51,549 bases of DNA from an uncultured beta proteobacterium (GTDB taxonomy: Bacteria > Pseudomonadota > Gammaproteobacteria > Burkholderiales > Burkholderiaceae_C): positions 1-51,549 of the forward strand of contig CAIVHU010000131.1 of assembly GCA_903905735.1 (NCBI GenBank), written 5' to 3'. A program made the position numbers and the translations under genes. This document shows, piece by piece, positions 1 through 6,822 of this stretch (position 1 is its first letter; each line of letters starts with the position of its first letter). The notes beneath the pieces are model-generated. The model was not told where the DNA came from, did not search any database, and saw only the letters and a program-made list of their open reading frames with translations.

Positions 1-123
1 CGCACCAAAAATCTTAGGGCAGTTCAGTTGTTACTTGGGCACACCAAAATTGAGAGCACCGTGAGGTATCTGGGAATTGAGGTCGAAGACGCACTTGAAA
101 TGGCCGAGCAGACCGATATTTAA
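1..123 (+). CDS. Tyrosine-type site-specific recombinase/integrase, C-terminal end (partial)
   Basis: An open frame runs in from the left edge and stops with TAA at 121-123. The 40 visible residues contain LLGHTKIESTVRYLGIEV. This has the form of the last catalytic box of tyrosine recombinases: the LGH motif and, nine residues on, the TVRYLG segment holding the nucleophilic tyrosine. The C-terminal tail is rich in acidic residues (EVEDALEMAEQTDI). This tail resembles a family of short (about 200 residue) integrases that I recall as common in Burkholderiales. The N-terminal part lies outside the window, so length and intactness cannot be judged. It lies next to a cluster of direct repeats and near a damaged restriction locus, which suggests the end of a mobile segment; that is inference. 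Confidence 0.85.
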   Translation, partial: RTKNLRAVQLLLGHTKIESTVRYLGIEVEDALEMAEQTDI

Positions 124-224
124 CGGAAAACTTTGCCGTGGAATGTCACGTAAGTTTTGACCGTCGGCAACTGGCCCACAGCAGGCACTGCAGCCACCTG
201 CAGAAAACGACAAAAAGTTGTTGT

Positions 225-327
225 GTTTACGACTTTAAATATTCGTCTCCAAAATACAACACTCCGCAAACCCGCATAAATGCTAGGCCCGTGTTGACGA
301 CTTTAATGACCTGTTTACGACTTTAAT
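225..327. repeat. Three short direct repeats downstream of the integrase
   Basis: A 14-15 base word (GTTTACGACTTTAA) occurs at 225-238 and again at 313-327. A one-base variant (GTTGACGACTTTAAT) lies at 293-307. All are in the same orientation, and the last two are spaced 20 bases apart. The stretch 124-345 is otherwise A+T-rich compared with its neighbours and holds no convincing gene. Placement just after a recombinase suggests recombinase binding or attachment sites, but this is not demonstrated. Confidence 0.5.
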
Positions 328-345
328 TGCGCGGAATAGCTGTGC

Positions 346-1548
346 TTACCAGTTGACCTCGCGCTCCGGCGTTGCACTGATGTTATGGATGCTTTGGTCG
401 GCACCCTCAAATTCTTCTTCCTGGCTCAGGCGCAAACCCACCGTGGCTTTCAGCAGACCATACACCAGCACACCACCCGCAGCAGCCCAGGCCACACCCA
501 TGCTGGTGCCGATCAGCTGTGCACTGAAGCTCACGCCGCCCAAACCACCCAGCGCCTGGCTGCCAAAAATACCTGCGGCGATGCCACCCCAGGTGCCACA
601 CAGGCCGTGCAGCGGCCACACACCCAGCACATCGTCAATCTTCCACTTGTTTTGCGTCCAGGTGAACATGGTGACAAACAGCGCACCCGCTACCGCACCC
701 ACCACCAACGCACCGATCGGGTGCATCAGGTCTGAGCCCGCGCACACCGCTACCAGCCCGGCAAGCGGGCCGTTGTGCACAAAACCCGGGTCATTCTTGC
801 CCGCCACCAGCGCTGCCAGCGTGCCGCCCACCATGGCCATCAGCGAATTGACCGCCACCAGGCCCGAGATTTTGTCCAGCGTCTGCGCGCTCATCACGTT
901 GAAGCCAAACCAGCCCACTGTCAAAATCCACGCGCCCAGCGCCAGAAACGGGATGCTTGACGGTGGGTGCGCCGAGATGCCGCCGTCCTTGCGGTAGCGG
1001 TTGGCACGTGCGCCCAGCAAAATCACCGCAGGCAAGGCGATCCAGCCGCCCACCGCATGCACCACCACGCTGCCGGCAAAGTCATGAAACTCGGCACCCG
1101 TCAAATTTTTGAGCCAGGCCTGCACGCCAAAGTGCTGGTTCCAGGCGATGCCCTCAAAAAACGGATAGATGAAGCCAACGATGACGGCCGTGGCCATCAG
1201 CTGCGGCCAAAAGCGGGCGCGCTCAGCAATACCGCCGGAGATGATCGCCGGGATGGCCGCCGCAAACGTCAGCAAAAAGAAGAACCTCACCAGCTCGTAG
1301 CCGTTTTTGACGGCCAGCTGTTCGGCACCCACAAAGAAATGCGTGCCATAGGCCACGCCGTAGCCGACCAGAAAATACGCCACCGTCGAGACCGAAAAGT
1401 CCACCAGGATCTTGACCAGCGCGTTGACCTGGTTTTTGCGCCGGACCGTGCCCAGCTCCAGAAACGCAAACCCGGCGTGCATGGCCAGCACCATGATGCC
1501 GCCAAGAAGGATGAACAGGGCATCCGCGCCCTGTTTTAGTGCTTCCAT
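346..1548 (-). CDS. amt: Ammonium transporter (Amt/MEP/Rh family)
   Basis: Inner-membrane channel that takes up ammonium/ammonia. The 400-residue product is hydrophobic throughout. It carries the Amt signature DFAGSVVVHAVGGW and both conserved pore histidines (in SVVVHAVGG and in VWPLHGLCGTWG). The frame is open back to 1668, but I place the start at the ATG at 1548. That ATG has an AAAGAGG ribosome-binding site nine bases upstream, and a sigma-54 promoter at 1621-1637 lies inside the longer reading, so the upstream ATG could not be on that transcript. The short N-terminus has no recognisable signal peptide. No glnK/glnB gene is adjacent, although amt is often paired with it. Regulation by nitrogen status through NtrC is inferred from the promoter. 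Confidence 0.95.
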   Translation of the reverse strand: MEALKQGADALFILLGGIMVLAMHAGFAFLELGTVRRKNQVNALVKILVDFSVSTVAYFLVGYGVAYGTHFFVGAEQLAVKNGYELVRFFFLLTFAAAIPAIISGGIAERARFWPQLMATAVIVGFIYPFFEGIAWNQHFGVQAWLKNLTGAEFHDFAGSVVVHAVGGWIALPAVILLGARANRYRKDGGISAHPPSSIPFLALGAWILTVGWFGFNVMSAQTLDKISGLVAVNSLMAMVGGTLAALVAGKNDPGFVHNGPLAGLVAVCAGSDLMHPIGALVVGAVAGALFVTMFTWTQNKWKIDDVLGVWPLHGLCGTWGGIAAGIFGSQALGGLGGVSFSAQLIGTSMGVAWAAAGGVLVYGLLKATVGLRLSQEEEFEGADQSIHNISATPEREVNW

Positions 1549-1620
1549 GAGAACCTCTTTGAATGAATTGCTATTTATTAGTGCGCTTTGACCAAGTTTC
1601 ATGGAAACGCACCAAAGTAA

Positions 1621-1637
1621 AGCAATAAACGCGCCAG
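1621..1637 (-). promoter_or_regulatory. Sigma-54 promoter of amt
   Basis: Read on the minus strand the sequence is CTGGCGCGTTTATTGCT. This has GG and GC exactly ten bases apart, as in the -24/-12 consensus YTGGCACG-N4-TTGCW, with one mismatch (C for A). The predicted transcript start is near 1610, about 60 bases before the chosen amt ATG. Confidence 0.75.
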
Positions 1638-1663
1638 AATGGTGTGCTGCGTTGCGGCTGTTT

Positions 1664-1680
1664 TGCACCGCAGTGATGCA
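1664..1680 (-). promoter_or_regulatory. Candidate NtrC (NRI) binding site upstream of amt
   Basis: TGCACC-N5-GATGCA matches the NtrC consensus TGCACY-N5-GGTGCA at all but one position. Its centre lies about 60 bases upstream of the predicted start of transcription. This is closer than classic NtrC enhancers (-100 to -140) but still upstream of the sigma-54 site. Confidence 0.6.
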
Positions 1681-1704
1681 GATGCGGGCGTGGCTGATTA
1701 AAAA

Positions 1705-1750
1705 ATGATAGCTGCATGCCCTTTATACGTAAAGGCTAGAGGTCTAAAAA
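1705..1750 (-). repeat. Dispersed palindromic intergenic repeat, copy 1
   Basis: On the minus strand this copy runs from the CTAGCC/CCTTTA side to GCAGCTAT, with CCTTTATACGTAAAGG as its palindromic core. It lies between amt and the thioesterase gene, just before the 3' end of the latter. See the finding on the repeat family. Confidence 0.65.
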
Positions 1751-1761
1751 GCTCTAAAAAA

Positions 1762-2184
1762 TCAGCGCTTTTCCAGAACTGACATGGTCAGTCGCGAGGC
1801 GCAGGTCATCTCCCCGGCCTCGTTGCGCATTTCGATCTGCCAGACCTGGGTAGTGCGCCCGATGTGCACCGCCCGCACCGTGCCGGTGACCCAGCCACTT
1901 TTGACACCGCGCAGGTGGTTGGCGTTGATGTCCAGCCCCACCGCCTGCTGCCCCGGTGCGCAGGCGTAGTTGGCAGCTACCGAGCCCAGCGTTTCTGCCA
2001 GCACCACACTCACCCCGCCGTGCAACAGGCCAAACGGCTGGCGCGTGCGCGCATCCACCGGCACCCGGGCGGTGATGAAGTCGTCGCCCACTTCCAGAAA
2101 TTCAATGCCCAGATGGCTGACCGCCGTGTTGGCGCTCAGGGTGGTGATGGCTTCGACAGAGATGGGGTGTTGCCAGATGGTCAT
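1762..2184 (-). CDS. Hotdog-fold acyl-CoA thioesterase, YdiI/MenI-like (PaaI family)
   Basis: A 140-residue single-domain hotdog thioesterase. The region RTRQPFGLLHGGVSVVLAET is close to the active-site helix of E. coli YdiI (1,4-dihydroxy-2-naphthoyl-CoA hydrolase). It includes the HGG turn and the catalytic glutamate (Glu64 here). The later segments GLDINANHLR and TQVWQIE also match that family, and the length equals that of YdiI. YdiI-type enzymes accept aromatic acyl-CoAs, so the true substrate cannot be fixed from sequence. No menaquinone or phenylacetate genes are nearby. The gene stands alone, divergent from the OB-fold gene at 2283. Confidence 0.85.
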   Translation of the reverse strand: MTIWQHPISVEAITTLSANTAVSHLGIEFLEVGDDFITARVPVDARTRQPFGLLHGGVSVVLAETLGSVAANYACAPGQQAVGLDINANHLRGVKSGWVTGTVRAVHIGRTTQVWQIEMRNEAGEMTCASRLTMSVLEKR

Positions 2185-2282
2185 GAAGGAAGTCCGTGAA
2201 TGTGATGGGCGGAACTATAGCTAGCGACAGGCCGCCGCCAGCCGTTACCATGCAGGCCTTTTCAAGGGCATGAGGCCACGAC

Positions 2283-2585
2283 ATGATTGACGGTTTGATT
2301 GCAGGCAGGTTGCTGGGCGACCCGGAGCAGCGTTTGGGCAAGGGCGAGAGCCGTTTTGTGGTGGCCAAGGTCCGCGCTCAGGCAGGCGACGGTGAGGCCC
2401 TGATTGTCAACGTGATCGCCTTTGACGACATCCCCAGCCAGGCTTTGCTGGCGCTGCGCGACGGTGATTCAGTGGCGCTGGCGGGCAGCTTGACCCCCAA
2501 GGCCTGGACCGACAAACAGGGCAACGTCAAACCCGCGCTGGACCTGGTGGCGCACCGGATGCTGAGCGTTTACCCTGGCGAGTAA
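2283..2585 (+). CDS. Small single-stranded DNA-binding (OB-fold) protein
   Basis: A 100-residue product with the pattern of a short SSB-like OB fold. An N-terminal strand (IDGLIAGRLLGDPE) is followed by FVVAKVRA, LIVNVIAFDD, then DGDSVALAGSLTPKAW and a final strand ending DLVAHRMLSVY. It lacks the acidic C-terminal tail (DDDIPF type) that lets true SSB recruit partners, so it is probably an accessory single-strand binding paralogue and not the main SSB. It is monocistronic and converges with hsdM. I place it in the SSB superfamily by overall pattern, not by a diagnostic motif. Confidence 0.75.
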   Translation: MIDGLIAGRLLGDPEQRLGKGESRFVVAKVRAQAGDGEALIVNVIAFDDIPSQALLALRDGDSVALAGSLTPKAWTDKQGNVKPALDLVAHRMLSVYPGE

Positions 2586-2605
2586 ACCTTCACACATCCT
2601 GAAAA

Positions 2606-4126
2606 CTACAGCGCCGACACCTGCAGATCCCCCGCAATCAGCCGGAACTGCTCCAGGGCCGCTTCCAGATCGTCCACAATTTCCTGCGCAATCACATCCG
2701 GCGGCGGCAGGTTGTCGCTGTCGGCCAAGGAGTCGTCTTTCAGCCAGAAGATGTCCAGGCTGGCCTTGTCCCGCGCAATCAGCTCGGCATAGTCATAAGC
2801 GCGCCAGCGGCCATCCGGGCCGGTGCCATTGGCTGCGTCGACCTCCGCGCTCCAGGTGGTTTTGCGCGCGTGGCGGTTGACCGGGTTGTAGAGCTTGACG
2901 AACTCGTCCAAATGCTCGCGCTTGAGCGGGTTGGTTTTGAGCGTGTAGTGCTGGTTGGTGTGCAGGTCGTAAATCCACAGCTTTTGGGTCCAGGGCGTTT
3001 CACTGGCGGGCTTGCGCTCGAAAAACACCACGTTGGCCTTCACGCCCTGGGCGTAAAACAGGCCAGTGGGCAAGCGTAAGAGCGTGTGCACATCGCATTC
3101 ATGCAGCAACTTCTTGCGGATCGTCTCACCCGCGCCGCCTTCAAACAACACGTTGTCGGGCAGAACAACGGCGGCACGGCCGTGCTGCTTGAGCAGCGTC
3201 TTGATGTGCTGCACAAAGTTGAGCTGCTTGTTGCTGGTGGTGGCCCAGAAGTCATCGCGCTCAATCACGTCTTTTTCTGTGGCCACTTTGCCTTCTGCGC
3301 CGGTGATCATGGTGCTGCTTTTCTTGCCAAAGGGCGGGTTGGCCAGCACCACGTCAAAGCGTTCACCGGGGTCAGCGGCCAGCGCGTCGGCCACCACGAT
3401 GGGCACTGATTTGTCGGAGCCAATGCCGTGCAGCATCATGTTCATGGCCGCCAGCCGCGCCGTGCTTTGCACCAGCTCCCAGCCGCGCAGAGCATTTTCT
3501 TTCAGGTGCTTTTTCTGTTCGCGGGTCAGGTTGGGGTTGTGGTCGGCCACATGGTTGTGCGCGGCAAACAAAAAGCCGCCGGTGCCACAGGCCGGGTCGC
3601 AAATGGTCTCGCCCGATTTGGGTGCAATGCAGTCCACCATGGCTTGGATCAGCGGGCGCGGGGTGAAGTATTGCCCCGCGCCGCTCTTGGTGTCCTGCGC
3701 GTTTTTCTCCAGCAGGCCCTCGTAGGCATCACCTTTCACGTCCGCGCCCATGGCTGACCAGTTTTCGCAGTCAATCAGGTCCACCACCAGGCGGCGCAGC
3801 TTGGCCGGGTCCTGGAACTTGTTTTGTGCCTTGCCAAAGATCAGGCCGATGGTGCCTTTCTCGGCACCCAGCTTTTCAAGGGTGTGGCGGTAGTGGTCAA
3901 ACAGCTCGTCACCGTCTTTGTCCAGCAGCGAGGGCCAGTCAAAGCCTTTGAGGATCGGGCTGGGCGACTCGCCGGAGAGGTTGAACGGGGGCTTGCTGCG
4001 CTCGTCGGCCATTTTCAGGAACAGCAGGTAGGTGAGCTGCTCCACATAGTCGCCATAACTCATGCCGTCGTCGCGCAGCACGTTGCAGTAATTCCAGAGT
4101 TTCTGAACGATGGTGGCTGAGTTCAT
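2606..4126 (-). CDS. hsdM: Type I restriction-modification methyltransferase subunit HsdM
   Basis: N6-adenine DNA methyltransferase subunit of a type I system, 506 residues. An N-terminal helical HsdM_N domain (about 5-135) precedes the catalytic domain. S-adenosylmethionine motif I is DPACGTGGF (residues 177-185) and the catalytic motif IV is NPPF (263-266), both intact. The segment GQYFTPRPLI just before motif I is typical. It is the last gene of a leftward cluster with hsdR first, separated from it by a truncated hsdS, an ATPase remnant and a broken PPC gene. HsdM needs HsdS for target recognition, so whether it methylates depends on the surviving half HsdS or on another HsdS in the genome. 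Confidence 0.95.
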   Translation of the reverse strand: MNSATIVQKLWNYCNVLRDDGMSYGDYVEQLTYLLFLKMADERSKPPFNLSGESPSPILKGFDWPSLLDKDGDELFDHYRHTLEKLGAEKGTIGLIFGKAQNKFQDPAKLRRLVVDLIDCENWSAMGADVKGDAYEGLLEKNAQDTKSGAGQYFTPRPLIQAMVDCIAPKSGETICDPACGTGGFLFAAHNHVADHNPNLTREQKKHLKENALRGWELVQSTARLAAMNMMLHGIGSDKSVPIVVADALAADPGERFDVVLANPPFGKKSSTMITGAEGKVATEKDVIERDDFWATTSNKQLNFVQHIKTLLKQHGRAAVVLPDNVLFEGGAGETIRKKLLHECDVHTLLRLPTGLFYAQGVKANVVFFERKPASETPWTQKLWIYDLHTNQHYTLKTNPLKREHLDEFVKLYNPVNRHARKTTWSAEVDAANGTGPDGRWRAYDYAELIARDKASLDIFWLKDDSLADSDNLPPPDVIAQEIVDDLEAALEQFRLIAGDLQVSAL

Positions 4127-4165
4127 GGGGTTTTTCTTGTCTTGGTGCTGTCAGTTTGGCAAACC

Positions 4166-4575
4166 CTATTGTGTCCGCACTACCAGCTCGTCATATCCCG
4201 TTGCCGCATCAGGCTCGCGCGCAAACTGCCATTCGGGCAACAGCGCCAGCAACACCTCTGCCGTGGTGCGCACGATGCAACCCGGGGCCACATGCCCGCC
4301 CAGCACCTGACCGGTGGCGGTGCTCAGGGTCATGTGCAGGTGCGAACTGCTTTTGGCGCCATCAAACGCCACCGTGCCCGCCAGCGTGAGGATTTCCATC
4401 TCGCCCGTCAAGCGCTCGGGCTGGACCGCTCCCGCGAGCCGCAAACCTGCGGTAGACAGGCTGCCGATACCCGACAGAACAAAGGCGGCTTGGCTGTTTT
4501 GGCTAAGCACGGCGGCTTCCAGGCGCTGCGCAGGTCTTGGCCTGGGTTTAGTCGGACGGGGAAGGATTTGATGAT
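4166..4575 (-). pseudogene. PPC/DUF296-domain protein gene, frameshifted and lacking a clear start
   Basis: The main frame encodes AAFVLSGIGSLSTAGLRLAG, then GEMEILTLAGTVAFDG, SSSHLHMTLS and GGHVAPGCIVRTTAEV. This is the full PPC (DUF296) domain pattern, including the HLH segment and the GGH turn. Its N-terminus sits in a different frame: KSFPVRLNPGQDLRSA is read around 4527-4570, then a one-base loss near 4522 (GCCCTGG expected, GCCTGG present) shifts into LEAAVLSQNSQAAF. Upstream of KSFPVRL the codons are ATC ATC with a stop before them, where ATG would be expected. A TTG-started frame (4588) gives an intact 140-residue open frame, but with a nonsense N-terminus. It is either a decayed gene or a sequencing error. 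Bacterial PPC proteins are poorly characterised, so no function is assigned. Confidence 0.7.
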
Positions 4576-4633
4576 TTTCCCATGTCAAATTAGCTCGACG
4601 CCCACGTGGATCGTGCGTAAGAAGATTCTCTTT

Positions 4634-6085
4634 TTATAGCGTTTTAGAAACAGTCCGATACGCCTGATCAGGCCGATTACGAACGTCGGGATACCGTAAT
4701 TCCAATGAGCCCTCCCGCACCATCGCGGTCAAAAAGCGCGATTGCAGCTTTTCGGCGTCGCGATCTACCAGCGCTGCCAGTTCAGAAGTTGCCAGCCACC
4801 GACCTTCGCACAGCTGCTGAATGACATCTTTGAGTTGGTCCACCGGGAGTTTCTTGTTCTTGCGGGCGGGCTCCGCCAGTGGTAACAGGTCCAGAATCTC
4901 GGACGAAAGCCCGACCAAACGTTCCGATTGGGGGAAGTTTGGCGGCAATTGGGGGGAGTCCCCGGCAAATTGGGGGGAGCATTGGGGGGAGTCGGGCGTC
5001 AAATGAGGGGAGTCGTCATCTGATTGGGGGGAGTCCTCCGCCACGCGGTAACTCGCCCAGCGCCGCTGGTTTTGCTGCGTCAGCAGGCCGTCGCGCACCA
5101 GGTTTTGCAGCACGGCAGTGATGTCTTTGGAGTGTTCCCCGGTGATTTCCTGCATGCGGCCATTGGTTACGCTGCCTTCCACCTGCGCGGTCACCACCGC
5201 TTGCACCGCCGTTTTGTCCAGCTTGGCAAACCGGTCGCCAAAGCGCACGCGCAGCGCCTGGTCCACCTCATCGGGAATCAGGCTGACCATGGGCAGCACC
5301 AGCTTCACGCGGTCTGGCTGCAAAGACTCTTCCAGCCGGGGCGAGCGCCAATGCTGTGCGCGCCAGCCAGCCCGAATCTTGTCCATGCCCGAGCCCGCCT
5401 TGTCGCCACCGCCCATGAGCTGAAACATCAACTGCAAACTCTTGTTGCGGCACTCGCTCACGCCACCCTGCAGCAACTGCACCCGTGAGACCAGCAGCGA
5501 GCCGGGGTTAGACAACTCGATCCGGTCCGGATACCGCTCAATCACCACCCCGCCCTGCCCACGATGGTCCGCATGCACCAGTGCGTTGACCACCGCCTCG
5601 CGCAGCGCCTCATGCACGGCAGAGTCGTCTTTGCGGTACAACTCCCGGTCCAACTGGAAAGGCATTTTCAAGTCACCCGACAGGCGCTGCATCACCCGCA
5701 CATAAAACTGAAACAGGTTGTTTTCCCAGGTGCCATCGGGCACCACGCGGTCGGTCCAGCGCACGGCGGGGTCGTCTGACAGGCGCTCGCGGTAATCCAC
5801 ATGAAAGCCCGGCAGCGCATCGCGCAAGGCCTCAAACCGGCCAAACATCAACAGCCCTGCCACGGTGGCGCCCTCCAAACCCGTGGCCCGGTCACGGCGT
5901 AAGGCACTCAGCTTCGTGAGCAGGGGCGTGTCGTCCAGCAGCAGCCACGGATGGTCTGGCGCGCGGGATGCAAAACGGTTGCGGTATTGCCGAACAGTCT
6001 CGGGGTCAAAGTCTGGCTGGCCAAAATGCTCCACGATTTGCGAGTCGGCAGGCGTGTCTGACTGGTCGGCCAGCATGCGGCGCAC
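4634..6085 (-). CDS. ATP-binding protein of the AlbA_2/HATPase_c_4 (RecG-like, COG2865) family, N-terminally truncated
   Basis: The 483-residue frame starts inside a larger gene. Upstream of its first ATG the same frame continues as EGDYRCSVDEVR, and beyond a one-base shift near 6134 comes FVVVNVPRATRLQRPVFVG. Together these are the second half of an AlbA_2 (Schlafen-like) DNA-binding domain. The HATPase_c_4 region follows: EALREAVVNALVHADHRG (N-box), ERYPDRIELSNPGSL and GGDKAGSGMDKI. Next come a winged-helix region, a low-complexity stretch rich in DSPQ/SPH, and a C-terminal winged helix. The first half of AlbA_2 is missing, so this is a remnant. Such genes are often embedded in type I RM operons; their role there is not established. 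Confidence 0.7.
   Translation of the reverse strand: MRRMLADQSDTPADSQIVEHFGQPDFDPETVRQYRNRFASRAPDHPWLLLDDTPLLTKLSALRRDRATGLEGATVAGLLMFGRFEALRDALPGFHVDYRERLSDDPAVRWTDRVVPDGTWENNLFQFYVRVMQRLSGDLKMPFQLDRELYRKDDSAVHEALREAVVNALVHADHRGQGGVVIERYPDRIELSNPGSLLVSRVQLLQGGVSECRNKSLQLMFQLMGGGDKAGSGMDKIRAGWRAQHWRSPRLEESLQPDRVKLVLPMVSLIPDEVDQALRVRFGDRFAKLDKTAVQAVVTAQVEGSVTNGRMQEITGEHSKDITAVLQNLVRDGLLTQQNQRRWASYRVAEDSPQSDDDSPHLTPDSPQCSPQFAGDSPQLPPNFPQSERLVGLSSEILDLLPLAEPARKNKKLPVDQLKDVIQQLCEGRWLATSELAALVDRDAEKLQSRFLTAMVREGSLELRYPDVRNRPDQAYRTVSKTL
4924..5040 (-). repeat. Degenerate tandem repeat coding for DSPQ/SPH units
   Basis: On the plus strand the word ATTGGGGGGAGTC and close variants recur about six times at irregular spacing. 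In the coding frame they give repeated D-S-P-Q/H units forming a proline/serine-rich linker between two winged-helix regions of the ATPase gene. I recall similar SPH-type linkers in homologues. Runs of six G make this a slippage-prone stretch. Confidence 0.6.
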
Positions 6086-6822
6086 CTCGTCGACCGAACA
6101 GCGGTAGTCGCCCTCATCTGCCCGGCGGTAAGTCCCGTCATGGGGTTGGGCCCCACAAACACCGGGCGCTGCAGCCGTGTGGCACGCGGCACATTCACCA
6201 CCACAAACTGGCGGCCAAGGGGGACGAGTCTGCCTTCTACTGCGTCTTTGAGGACGGAGGCTTTGTAGCGTTTGAGGTTGGCCTTGACGCGCTGGAGGTT
6301 GGCGACAGCTTCGTCGAGGCGAGAGAACTGCTTGTCGAGTTCGGCAATGATTTCGTCCTGGTGTTCCAGGCTTGTCAAGAAGATTGGGAAATCAGCAAGC
6401 TGAGTCTGGCTGATTGACGCCATGCCAACGACTTGCTGCGCGTTACCTGCGAAGTGATGCCGTCCACTAGCAAGCAATTGATAGTTGATGAACTTAGAGC
6501 GCGCTTTGTCGGCTCTGAGCCGCAGGCGAATATTTTTGCTCTCGAAGACACTTGGTTCCATTCCAGACGGAATCAATGCGGTCTTGCCGACAAGTTCGCG
6601 GCTGTTGACGCGATTGACGAGAAGGTCGCCCTCCAAAAGACCGTAATCAACTCGCTCTGCATCGGTGACACGCATCCGCTTGATATCTCGCCAGACGATG
6701 CCGCCAGCATCAATGTTGTACATGCGCAGGCAAGGAATACCGTCATCACCATATTCACTGGCTGGCTTGTACATCCCGTTTTTCATGGAATCGGCCACGT
6801 CACCGAGTCGAGCTGGATGCAT
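5908..6822 (-). CDS. hsdS: Type I restriction specificity subunit HsdS, half-size, fused to an out-of-frame tail
   Basis: Residues 1-202 form one target-recognition domain (ARLGDVADSMKNGMY, GIPCLRMYNIDAGG, LLEGDLLVNRVNS) plus the central conserved helix (SLEHQDEIIAELDKQFSRLD ending KRYKASVLKDAVEGRLVP). A normal HsdS has two such units and about 400-450 residues. After VEGRLVP the sequence switches at about 6219 into an AlbA_2 domain, and after a further one-base shift near 6134 into a meaningless tail. The start is ATG at 6822, sharing one base with the hsdR stop (TGATG); a GTG at 6825 is the alternative. Half HsdS subunits can dimerise into working complexes in known cases, so partial function is possible. 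Confidence 0.75.
   Translation of the reverse strand: MHPARLGDVADSMKNGMYKPASEYGDDGIPCLRMYNIDAGGIVWRDIKRMRVTDAERVDYGLLEGDLLVNRVNSRELVGKTALIPSGMEPSVFESKNIRLRLRADKARSKFINYQLLASGRHHFAGNAQQVVGMASISQTQLADFPIFLTSLEHQDEIIAELDKQFSRLDEAVANLQRVKANLKRYKASVLKDAVEGRLVPLGRQFVVVNVPRATRLQRPVFVGPNPMTGLTAGQMRATTAVRSTRCAACWPTSQTRLPTRKSWSILASQTLTPRLFGNTATVLHPARQTIRGCCWTTRPCSRS

Noticed and set aside
138..326. A 62-codon open frame after the integrase
   Set aside because: It runs across the direct repeats, has no ribosome-binding site and no similarity that I recognise.
1549..1668. N-terminal extension of amt to the upstream ATG
   Set aside because: The sigma-54 promoter and part of the NtrC site lie inside it, and the downstream ATG has a good ribosome-binding site.
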